From CAZFUY01 sp964522445 (GTDB lineage Bacteria; Pseudomonadota; Gammaproteobacteria; SZUA-229): a stretch of DNA of 27,440 bases. The notes under the pieces were generated by a model. That model ran no database searches and was not told the origin of the DNA. It was given only the letters and a program-made list of their open reading frames with translations. The position numbers and the translations under genes are program-made. This document shows, piece by piece, positions 7,967-15,188 of this stretch. Location: assembly GCA_964522445.1 (NCBI GenBank), contig CAZFUY010000029.1, positions 1 through 27,440 on the forward strand, given 5' to 3'. The first letter of the stretch is position 1, and the number at the start of each line of letters is the position of its first letter.

Positions 7967-7996
7967 AAAAAGGCCAGTTTATTAACTGGCCTTTTT
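7967..7996 (+). terminator. Rho-independent terminator of rsd
   Basis: AAAAAGGCCAGTT, loop TATT, AACTGGCCTTTTT: a 13-bp stem with a GC-rich core ending in five T, 20 bp after the rsd stop. Because the stem also has an A-run on the other side, it may work in both directions, serving rlmKL too. Confidence 0.9.
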
Positions 7997-8006
7997 ATTG
8001 ACTTTT

Positions 8007-8070
8007 TGTAGGAGCGGCTTTAGCCGCAAAATAATTTAGTTGATAAATCGCAGCTAAAGCCGCTCCTACA
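8007..8070. repeat. REP-like palindromic repeat, copy 1
   Basis: TGTAGGAGCGGCTTTAGCCGC (8007-8027) and its near-exact inverse (8050-8070, one mismatch at the inner side) around a 22-bp AT-rich spacer. The same unit recurs at 12209-12274. Each arm is itself a small hairpin (GCGGCTTTAGCCGC). It sits between the convergent ends of rsd and rlmKL. Confidence 0.85.
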
Positions 8071-8096
8071 ATAATTGCTATACCACAAAGAACATT

Positions 8097-10238
8097 CTAT
8101 ATTTTCTTAATTAACCAGCATCGATGAATTTTCTGATTACGTTTAAAATCCTCTGGGATAGTCTGCCGGGTTATTTCTTCTATCTGGTAATCACTGAGCG
8201 CATCTTCATATAACTTAAACTTTCTAAAGTTATTAGAAAAAACCAGCATACCACCATCATTTAATAAACTCATAGACTGTTTTATCAAAGTAACATGATC
8301 TTTTTGCAAATCAAACACAGCATCCATTGATTTCGAATTAGAAAACGTAGGGGGGTCCAGAAAAATTAAATCATATGACTTATTGCTACCCTGATATTGT
8401 TTTAACCATTTAACACAGTCTGCTTTTATGAATTTATGTTTATCTTCAAAAAGGCCATTAATTTTGAAATTTCTTTCTGCCCAATAAAGATAAGTATTAG
8501 ACATATCGATGGTGGTAACTGAATGAGCACCGCCAGCTGCCGCATAAACAGATACCGCTCCGGTGTATGCAAATAAATTAAGAAAATCTTTATCCTTTGC
8601 CCATTCCCGAATCATTTTCCGTGTATCACGATGATCAAGAAAAATGCCTGTATCAAGATAATCATAAAAATTAACTATAAATTTCAGGCCATTTTCATGA
8701 ACAATAACTTCCTGCTTTTTATCTGACTGTTTTTCATATTGACTCGTCCCCTTTTGCTGCTGTCTTGTTTTAACAACCAGCTTTGATGCTTCTACATCAA
8801 GCACTTCAGGAACAACATCAATTACCTGCTTAATACGCTGACGGGCTTTTCGTATATCGATAGATGCAGGCGCCTGATATTCCTGGACATGAACCCACTC
8901 ACCATAAACATCAATGGCAGCAGAGTACTCAGGTAAATCTGCATCATAGACTCGATAACATTCAATTTTATTTTTATTTGCCCAGCGAGAAATATGTTTA
9001 TAATTTTTTTTCAGACGATTTTTAAACATCGCCTTAGCTTCATTATCTTTTTCACGCTGTTTTTCAGGGTCTTGCCCGTTCTTCAATGCGCGTATTGAAT
9101 AATGAAACAACTTACATTTTATTGGGCCATTATAAAAAGCATTATCTCTGTGCGAACGTAAACCAATATTTTTGGCTAATTCTATATTGCCCGTAAATAA
9201 AGCCGTAGACCAGTTAGCAAAATAATGTTTCCAGCAATCGCCTAACTCAGCATATAAATAACGTAATTCTTCTACTTCACCTAAACGTTCTCCATAGGGC
9301 GCATTTACAATGACTAAACCTGTTTTTTCTGTGTCTGGCTTTTTGCAGTATTCTACTTCTCTTTGGTCAACAATAATCTGATTTTGCAAACCCGCCGCTT
9401 CTATATTCATATTAGCTGCACGAACGGCCTCTAAAGACTGATCATAGCCTCTGATATAAATATCTTTTTTATTTAAGTTTAAATCTCTTTTCTGTTGAGC
9501 TTCTTTTTTTAATTCATTCCAGCTATCCACATCATAATTTGGCCAGTTTATAAAACCAAAGTATTTCCTTCGTAATCCCGGTGCAATATCAAGCGCCATC
9601 ATTGCAGCTTCAATCAACAGCGTTCCTGAGCCACACATTAAATCAACAAGCGTTAAATTTTCATTAGGCCAGCCACATCGTTTTAGAACAGCCGCAGCAA
9701 GATTTTCTTTCATTGGCGCAGGTACATTAAACTTTCTATAACCTCGCTTATGCAGGGCATTACCGGATAAATCCAGGCTTAAAATAGCCTTATCTTTATT
9801 TATAAAAATATTTATCCGAACATCTGGCATATCACGATCAACAGACGGCCTTTCATTATGTTTATCCATAAACTGATCAACAATGGCATCTTTCACTTTT
9901 AGTGCCGCATATTGACTATTGGTAATTCCTGAATTAATCAAATGACAATTCACTGCCAGTGTACCATCTACTTTCAAATATTCTGACCAGTCAATGGTTT
10001 GTATTTGTTTGTACAGCACCTCATCATCAGATGCTTCAAACTCTTTAATCTGCATTAGCACACGACTGGCTAACCGTGACCACAAACATACTTTATAGGC
10101 ATCTTTTAATTCGCCTTCAAAACTTACCCCAGAAAAAGAATCTTTTATATTGGTGATACCTAAGGCTTTTATTTCATCAAGCAATAGATCATCAACCCCT
10201 TTGGGGCATGAAACAAAAAAAATGTTATTAGTTGGCAT
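8097..10238 (-). CDS. rlmL: Fused 23S rRNA methyltransferase RlmKL (m2G2445 and m7G2069)
   Basis: 713 aa, the length of the fused gammaproteobacterial enzyme (E. coli about 700). The N-terminal half is RlmL: a THUMP domain (about 45-155), then a Rossmann methyltransferase with SAM motif DLMCGSGTL (199-207) and motif IV NAPYGERLG (312-320). The C-terminal half is RlmK: LNLFAYTGA (553-561) as the SAM loop and DPPTFSNSK (628-636) as motif IV, in a PUA-like/RlmI-type context. RlmL makes m2G2445 and RlmK makes m7G2069 in 23S rRNA. Motif IV of the RlmL half reads NAPY where E. coli has NPPY. The gene starts 3 bp after the kdsB stop and so is the last gene of the lpxK-kdsB run. Start ATG 10238; no strong ribosome site, fitting translational coupling. 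Confidence 0.95.
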   Translation of the reverse strand: MPTNNIFFVSCPKGVDDLLLDEIKALGITNIKDSFSGVSFEGELKDAYKVCLWSRLASRVLMQIKEFEASDDEVLYKQIQTIDWSEYLKVDGTLAVNCHLINSGITNSQYAALKVKDAIVDQFMDKHNERPSVDRDMPDVRINIFINKDKAILSLDLSGNALHKRGYRKFNVPAPMKENLAAAVLKRCGWPNENLTLVDLMCGSGTLLIEAAMMALDIAPGLRRKYFGFINWPNYDVDSWNELKKEAQQKRDLNLNKKDIYIRGYDQSLEAVRAANMNIEAAGLQNQIIVDQREVEYCKKPDTEKTGLVIVNAPYGERLGEVEELRYLYAELGDCWKHYFANWSTALFTGNIELAKNIGLRSHRDNAFYNGPIKCKLFHYSIRALKNGQDPEKQREKDNEAKAMFKNRLKKNYKHISRWANKNKIECYRVYDADLPEYSAAIDVYGEWVHVQEYQAPASIDIRKARQRIKQVIDVVPEVLDVEASKLVVKTRQQQKGTSQYEKQSDKKQEVIVHENGLKFIVNFYDYLDTGIFLDHRDTRKMIREWAKDKDFLNLFAYTGAVSVYAAAGGAHSVTTIDMSNTYLYWAERNFKINGLFEDKHKFIKADCVKWLKQYQGSNKSYDLIFLDPPTFSNSKSMDAVFDLQKDHVTLIKQSMSLLNDGGMLVFSNNFRKFKLYEDALSDYQIEEITRQTIPEDFKRNQKIHRCWLIKKI

Positions 10239-10241
10239 AAA

Positions 10242-11018
10242 TTACTTTAAGGTTATAAGACGTGAAACAGCAATAAGATCTTCTGGTGTATCAATACCAG
10301 GGCCGGGCAATTTTACAGCCTGGTCGACATGTATTGAAACACCACTGTGTAATGCGCGTAATTGTTCTAATTTTTCAGTTTGTTCTAAAGTACAGGGTTG
10401 CATATTGGTATACGAATGCAAAAAACTAACGCGGTAAGCATAAATACCTAGATGACGTTGATAATTCTGCGCATGCTCATCATTAAACTGGCCATCGGCA
10501 ATTTTCATTGCCGTTTCACGATCCCACGGAATGGGCGCACGACTAAAATAAAGCGCATAGCCTTCAGCATCTGCAACGACTTTTACTATATTTGAATCAA
10601 GCACATCTTCAGCCGATTGAATTGTAGTTGATAAAGTTGCAATACCGGCTTTAGGATGATCAGCAAGATTTAGCGCAACCTGCTTTATAATTTCCTGTGG
10701 CGTTAGTGGTTCATCCCCTTGCAGGTTAACCACAATATCATCAATATCCCATTTATATTTAAGGCTAACTTCTGCTAAACGATCTGTACCTGACTGGTGT
10801 TCAGTTGATGTCATACAAACTTTTGCACCAAACTTCTCAGCCGCTATCTGAATACGCTCATCATCAGTTGCAATAACCACTTGCTCTGCACCAGAAGAAA
10901 TTGCACATTCATAGACATGCTGTAGCATTGGTTTTCCACAAATATCAGCCAGCGGCTTACCGGGAAAACGCGTAGAGGCATAACGTGCGGGTATAACGAC
11001 TTTAAATGATAAAGACAT
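10242..11018 (-). CDS. kdsB: 3-deoxy-manno-octulosonate cytidylyltransferase (CMP-Kdo synthetase)
   Basis: 258 aa, cytoplasmic. It activates Kdo with CTP to give CMP-Kdo, the donor for the inner core of lipopolysaccharide. The N-terminal nucleotide-binding signature IPARYASTRFPGKPL (9-23) is intact. ATDDERI follows, then SGTDR (76-80) and NLQGDEPL (98-105), with the metal-binding aspartate. RHLGIYAYR is the late conserved sugar-site motif. Full length for the family. It lies 6 bp after the Trm112-like gene and 3 bp before rlmKL on the same strand, within the usual lpxK-ycaR-kdsB cluster. The ATG is at 11018 with only a weak GAAGAA site. Confidence 0.96.
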   Translation of the reverse strand: MSLSFKVVIPARYASTRFPGKPLADICGKPMLQHVYECAISSGAEQVVIATDDERIQIAAEKFGAKVCMTSTEHQSGTDRLAEVSLKYKWDIDDIVVNLQGDEPLTPQEIIKQVALNLADHPKAGIATLSTTIQSAEDVLDSNIVKVVADAEGYALYFSRAPIPWDRETAMKIADGQFNDEHAQNYQRHLGIYAYRVSFLHSYTNMQPCTLEQTEKLEQLRALHSGVSIHVDQAVKLPGPGIDTPEDLIAVSRLITLK

Positions 11019-11024
11019 AATTTT

Positions 11025-11210
11025 TTATTCTTCTGACGCTGCCACTTCTTTTAGAGATCGCGCTTCATCTTCAAGCATCACCGGAATGCCATCACGCACA
11101 GGAAATGCCAGCGCATCATTTTTACATATTAGTTCATTTTCTTTTTTATCAAATTCCAGTTCACCCTTACATTTTGGGCAAACCAGAATAGCCAGTAATT
11201 TTTTATCCAT
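11025..11210 (-). CDS. Trm112-like small zinc-ribbon protein (YcaR family)
   Basis: 61 aa from ATG at 11208-11210 (MDKKLLAILVCPKCKGEL). An upstream in-frame start would add 20 residues inside lpxK and is not used here, because AGGTG sits just before this ATG and the family begins with this helix. CPKCKG gives two metal ligands (C11, C14), and the fold continues with LICKNDALAFPVRDGIPVML, the YcaR/Trm112 signature. The second metal pair is incomplete (one Cys at 30), as in many members. Trm112-type proteins bind and stabilise methyltransferases in eukaryotes and archaea; the role of YcaR is not settled. It overlaps the lpxK end by 8 bp and precedes kdsB, the classic order. Confidence 0.9.
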   Translation of the reverse strand: MDKKLLAILVCPKCKGELEFDKKENELICKNDALAFPVRDGIPVMLEDEARSLKEVAASEE

Positions 11211-12180
11211 AACACACCTGTTTAATAATCTGGTCAAACCGTTGTTGTGCAGAATCAGATAACTGCACATCTATCGGCATGTACCAATAATTGTTTAAAT
11301 TAAATTTCTTACATTTTACCGCATCTTTTTCTGTCATTAACACAGCTAAATCATCATTAAATTTTAGATCTTCTGCTTTATAAATATAATGATCTGGAAA
11401 AACATGCGGAATATAATCAATAGCATTATCGCCTAATATTTTAAAGAATCGATCCGGGTTACCTATACCTGCCAGAGCATGTATTCTTTTACCTTTAAAT
11501 ATTTCTAATGACACTTCTTTTGAATTATCTAAAGAAATAAGCTTATCAGTAACAACCGTAAATGATGATACATTAGATTCGCCACCATTTAATATTGCCA
11601 TATCAACATGCTTCAATCGAGTTACAGATTCTCTTAATGGACCTGCTGGAATACAAAACCCATTACCAAATTTTCTTGTTTGATCAATAACGGCAATTTC
11701 TGCATTACGTTTTAAACGATAATGCTGCAAACCATCATCGGATAAAATAACATCACACTTACACTCCGCTAACAACAGTTTAATATCAGCTTCACGATCA
11801 GGACCAACGACTACTGGACAACGTGTTCTCTTTGCAATTAATACAGGTTCGTCACCAGCTTCAAGAGCAGATGTGTTTTCTGCTACTAAAACAGGGTAGT
11901 CACTGGATTGCCCACCATAACCTCGGCTGATAACACCGGGATTTAATCCGCGCTCTTTAAGTTGCTGACAAAATTCAATAATTAAAGGCGTTTTTCCTGT
12001 GCCGCCCACGGTAATATTACCAACAACAATAACAGGCACTGGAGATTGATAAGAGTTTAATAAACCTGCACGATATAAAAATCGCCGTAGACTCGCCACA
12101 AAACAAAACAGGCCGGCTAATGGTAATAACAACCAGGCAATTAAATTTTGACTATACCAATAATGATCAAGGCGTTTCAT
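11203..12180 (-). CDS. lpxK: Tetraacyldisaccharide 4'-kinase (lipid A biosynthesis)
   Basis: 325 aa, the usual length. It phosphorylates the 4' position of the lipid A disaccharide at the inner face of the cytoplasmic membrane. An N-terminal hydrophobic helix (about 12-30, LIAWLLLPLAGLFCFVASL) anchors it. Then comes the P-loop GNITVGGTGKTP (54-65), ISRGYGG (84-90) and DDGLQH (148-153), which carries catalytic residues. IHALAGIGNPDRFF is the conserved second-domain motif. It follows msbA after a REP-like repeat and overlaps the Trm112-like gene by 8 bp. The ATG at 12180 lies 29 bp downstream of the repeat, so the repeat may set an mRNA processing or stability boundary between msbA and lpxK. 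Confidence 0.96.
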   Translation of the reverse strand: MKRLDHYWYSQNLIAWLLLPLAGLFCFVASLRRFLYRAGLLNSYQSPVPVIVVGNITVGGTGKTPLIIEFCQQLKERGLNPGVISRGYGGQSSDYPVLVAENTSALEAGDEPVLIAKRTRCPVVVGPDREADIKLLLAECKCDVILSDDGLQHYRLKRNAEIAVIDQTRKFGNGFCIPAGPLRESVTRLKHVDMAILNGGESNVSSFTVVTDKLISLDNSKEVSLEIFKGKRIHALAGIGNPDRFFKILGDNAIDYIPHVFPDHYIYKAEDLKFNDDLAVLMTEKDAVKCKKFNLNNYWYMPIDVQLSDSAQQRFDQIIKQVCYG

Positions 12181-12208
12181 TTTTGATGACTATTCAGCAT
12201 AATATTTT

Positions 12209-12274
12209 GTAGGAGCGGCTTTAGCCGCGAAACAAACTTACTTAATAACAAATCGCGGCTAAAGCCGCTCCTAC
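12209..12274. repeat. REP-like palindromic repeat, copy 2
   Basis: TGTAGGAGCGGCTTTAGCCG and its inverse form 22-bp arms (12209-12231 and about 12252-12274) round an AT-rich centre. On the plus strand it is followed by seven T, so it could stop antisense transcription. It interrupts the msbA-lpxK gap, which in related clusters is often short. Confidence 0.85.
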
Positions 12275-12310
12275 GTTTTTTTAATCTATATTTAATCAGC
12301 ATTATAAATA

Positions 12311-14071
12311 TTATTTTTCATCTGAAAACTGCAAACGATGCAAAGCAGCATAATGACCATTTTTAGCCAACAGTTCTTTATGATTCCCTGTTTCTACAAT
12401 TTTCCCATCATCCATAACAACAATGATATCTGCATTTTCAATAGTTGATAATCGATGTGCTATGACCAGTGTTGTTCTATCTTTTATTAATTCTTCTAAT
12501 GCAGACTGTATATAGCGTTCTGATTCTGTATCTAATGCAGATGTTGCCTCATCCATAATGAGCACAGGCGCATCTTTTAATAAAGCACGAGCTATAGCAA
12601 TACGCTGTCTTTGACCACCTGACAACATAACACCTTTTTCACCCACTACGGTTTGCAAGCCATGACTCATGCCCTGAATAAAATCATAGGCATAAGCTGA
12701 TTTTGCAGCTGAGATAATATCTTTTTCAGAAACATTATGTAATCGGCCATAAGCAATGTTATGTGCAACCGTATCATTAAATAAAATGATATCCTGTCCT
12801 ACATAAGCAATTTGATCGCGTAAACAGGATAATTTATATTCACGAATATCTATGTTGTCTAGTAATATTTCTCCACGATAGTTATCATATAAACGCGGCA
12901 GTATATTAACCAGTGTAGACTTGCCACTACCAGAACGCCCCACAAAGGCAATGGTTTGTCCGGGTTTTATTTGCAGATTTATTGATTTTAATACATCTTT
13001 ATCTTTTACTGTTTCATAGCTAAAACAAACATTATTAAATGTTATTGCGCCCTGAACTCTCTCGGTTTTATGTGTTCCATTATCAACTTCTGTATTGGTA
13101 TCTAACATTTCAAATACACTTTCAGCAGCGGCAACACCTTTTTGCATAATGGCATTAATATTGGTTAAACGTTTCAATGGCGCAAATAACATCATCATTG
13201 CTGACATGAATGACATAAACTCACCAGCATTAATATTATTTCGCAGACCTTCCAGTGTTGCCGCATAAATAATCCCTGCCAGTGCAAAGGCAACAATAAC
13301 CTGAATAATAGATGTACTAACAGACGTGGTCGCTTTTAACTTCATATTCTGTTGTCGGTTTTTCTGATTATTTTCATGAAACCGATTAATTTCATAATCC
13401 TGACCACCGAATATTTTTACCACTCGTTGTGCCTGAATTGACTCTTCCAGAACATGAGTAATTTTACCCATCGATGATTGAATTCGTTTACTAACAATTC
13501 TAAAACGTTTTGATACCAGTGAAATTAAATAGGCGATAACAGGCCCTAAAATAATGAATACAGCAGCCAGCAGAGGACTAAGATAAAACATATAACCCAC
13601 TAAACTAACAATCATCAGCACATCACGAATAATAATAGTAATGGCAGTGGTTGATGCTTCTGCAAGCTGTTCGACATCAAAGGTAAATTTTGAAATCATA
13701 TTGCCTGTTGAATTGACATCATAATAATGATTTGGCAATAACATTAATTTCTGGAACATATCATCACGCATCTGCCTGATAACCTGCCGCCCTATCCAGC
13801 TCATGCCAAAATCAGAAACAACGCCGGAAATTGCACGAATAAGAAAAACACCAATAACGGCAAAAGGCACCCAGCGAATTACCTCTGGGTCTTTATCAAT
13901 AAAACCACCATTTAATATAGGCTCCATTAAGGAAGCAAAACCCGGCTGAGAAAGCGCAACTAATATCATGGCAATTATTGAAACAATAAAAACTTTCCAA
14001 TAGGTAAATGCATAACCCAACAAACGGCGGTATATAATTTTAAATTGTATAGATTCGTCAGAAGAAGACAT
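12311..14071 (-). CDS. msbA: Lipid A export ABC transporter MsbA (ATP-binding/permease)
   Basis: 586 aa half-transporter acting as a homodimer in the inner membrane. It flips core-lipid A from the inner to the outer leaflet. Six membrane helices lie in residues about 25-300. The nucleotide-binding domain has Walker A GRSGSGKST (378-386), Q-loop Q426, ABC signature LSGGQ (483-487), Walker B VLIMDE (503-508) and switch H539 (IAHRLSTI). All are intact. It lies 11 bp after exbD on the same strand; exbB-exbD-msbA-lpxK is a known gammaproteobacterial order, linking lipid A export with the following lpxK and kdsB. Start ATG 14071. Other type I exporters share the motifs, but context makes MsbA the best call. 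Confidence 0.95.
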   Translation of the reverse strand: MSSSDESIQFKIIYRRLLGYAFTYWKVFIVSIIAMILVALSQPGFASLMEPILNGGFIDKDPEVIRWVPFAVIGVFLIRAISGVVSDFGMSWIGRQVIRQMRDDMFQKLMLLPNHYYDVNSTGNMISKFTFDVEQLAEASTTAITIIIRDVLMIVSLVGYMFYLSPLLAAVFIILGPVIAYLISLVSKRFRIVSKRIQSSMGKITHVLEESIQAQRVVKIFGGQDYEINRFHENNQKNRQQNMKLKATTSVSTSIIQVIVAFALAGIIYAATLEGLRNNINAGEFMSFMSAMMMLFAPLKRLTNINAIMQKGVAAAESVFEMLDTNTEVDNGTHKTERVQGAITFNNVCFSYETVKDKDVLKSINLQIKPGQTIAFVGRSGSGKSTLVNILPRLYDNYRGEILLDNIDIREYKLSCLRDQIAYVGQDIILFNDTVAHNIAYGRLHNVSEKDIISAAKSAYAYDFIQGMSHGLQTVVGEKGVMLSGGQRQRIAIARALLKDAPVLIMDEATSALDTESERYIQSALEELIKDRTTLVIAHRLSTIENADIIVVMDDGKIVETGNHKELLAKNGHYAALHRLQFSDEK

Positions 14072-14082
14072 GAGTGATACAG

Positions 14083-14499
14083 TTACTTGGATTTTTCCAT
14101 AGTGGCAATAGACATTCGCGTTAAACCTAATTGCGCAGCCGCATCCATAGCAACAACAACCGATTGGTGAGGTGTTTTTGCATCGGCACGTAAAATAAGC
14201 GGCACATCTTTTTTATCACCAATGGTTTTCAGTAATGCCATTTTTAATGTTTGAATCTGCGTGTTTACTAACTGCCGATCATTTATAAAATAACGGCCTT
14301 TAATATCTATACCGATCACAACAGCATCTGCTTCCTGCTTCACTGCCGCAGGTGATGCTTCAGGCAAATCAATTTTTAGCTTTGACTGTTTTTCAAATGT
14401 TGTGGATACCATGAAAAAAATAAGTAACAAAAACACCACGTCAATCAGCGGCGTTAAATTAAGATCAATTTCATCACGGTGCTCTGGTTTTAGATTCAA
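14083..14499 (-). CDS. exbD: ExbD/TolR-family proton-channel subunit
   Basis: 138 aa, one N-terminal membrane helix (about 17-36, PLIDVVFLLLIFFMVS) and a periplasmic domain. D20 in the helix is the proton-carrying aspartate of the family. With ExbB it converts proton motive force into mechanical work, normally for TonB; no tonB lies beside it. The start is an unusual TTG at 14497-14499 whose TG overlaps the exbB stop (TTGA), backed by GGAG eight bases upstream, so it is translationally coupled. The periplasmic part (about 45-130) has the usual beta-alpha pattern (VPLILRADAKTPHQ). TolR is the alternative, but the msbA neighbourhood matches the exbBD pair found with lipid A genes. Confidence 0.9.
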   Translation of the reverse strand: MNLKPEHRDEIDLNLTPLIDVVFLLLIFFMVSTTFEKQSKLKIDLPEASPAAVKQEADAVVIGIDIKGRYFINDRQLVNTQIQTLKMALLKTIGDKKDVPLILRADAKTPHQSVVVAMDAAAQLGLTRMSIATMEKSK

Positions 14500-15137
14500 G
14501 CTGCTTTCTCCGTATCATTAGCAGCGGTTATGTTTCGATTGTTATGTAAGACATCAACCATTTTAATGGCTTCTTCTTCCATTTTAATTACCAGCTCATC
14601 AACTCGCCCACGGAAATAACGATGAAACATTAATGCCACAATAGCCACGGACAAACCCGCAGCAGTAGTAATCAATGCCTGTGAAATACCCCCGGCCAAA
14701 GGTGCGGCATTGCCAACACCCGAATTGATAATGGCGTTGAATACTTTAATCATACCGATAACTGTACCCAGTAAACCCAGCAAGGGAGAAATAGCCGCAA
14801 TAGTGCCCAGGGTATTTAAAAAACGCTCCAGCTCATGAACCACCTGCCTGCCTGTTTCTTCAATGCTTTCTTTAATGCGCTCGCGTTGCAGGTGGCGATT
14901 ATTTAAGCCCGATGCAAGAATTCGACCCAGTGCTGACTGCTTGCTGATTTCTTCAATTTTTGAACGTTCCAGCTGCCCTTCTTTAACCCAGTGCCAGATG
15001 GTAGCAACCAGATGTTTGGGAATGACTTTCTTCTTTTGCAGCGTCCAGAAACGCTCAAGAATAATACCGAATGCGATGATAGAACAGGCGATAATGGGAA
15101 ACATTAACCATCCGCCAGCTTTGACCATTTCAAACAC
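14496..15137 (-). CDS. exbB: ExbB/TolQ/MotA-family proton-channel subunit
   Basis: 213 aa with three membrane helices: about 10-28, 111-134 and 151-172. The last two carry the family core (ISPLLGLLGTVIGMI and ISQALITTAAGLSVAI, with the conserved threonines lining the proton path). A cytoplasmic loop of about 80 residues lies between helices 1 and 2, as in ExbB. It pairs with ExbD, whose start overlaps its stop. The likely start is GTG at 15135-15137, since AAAGGG sits eight bases upstream; an ATG three codons later lacks such a site. It lies 51 bp after comEC on the same strand. The specific energised partner (TonB or other) is unknown. Confidence 0.9.
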   Translation of the reverse strand: MFEMVKAGGWLMFPIIACSIIAFGIILERFWTLQKKKVIPKHLVATIWHWVKEGQLERSKIEEISKQSALGRILASGLNNRHLQRERIKESIEETGRQVVHELERFLNTLGTIAAISPLLGLLGTVIGMIKVFNAIINSGVGNAAPLAGGISQALITTAAGLSVAIVALMFHRYFRGRVDELVIKMEEEAIKMVDVLHNNRNITAANDTEKAA

Positions 15138-15188
15138 TATTGCAGCCCTTTCTATTAATTAAATGATGCTGCACATCATACGTTATAG

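Noticed and set aside
11211..11270. 20-residue N-terminal extension of the Trm112-like protein
   Set aside because: It lies inside lpxK in another frame; AGGTG precedes the internal ATG, which matches the family start.
12209..12280. REP copy 2 as the msbA terminator
   Set aside because: The T-run lies on the plus-strand side, while msbA and lpxK run on the minus strand, and lpxK begins just after it.
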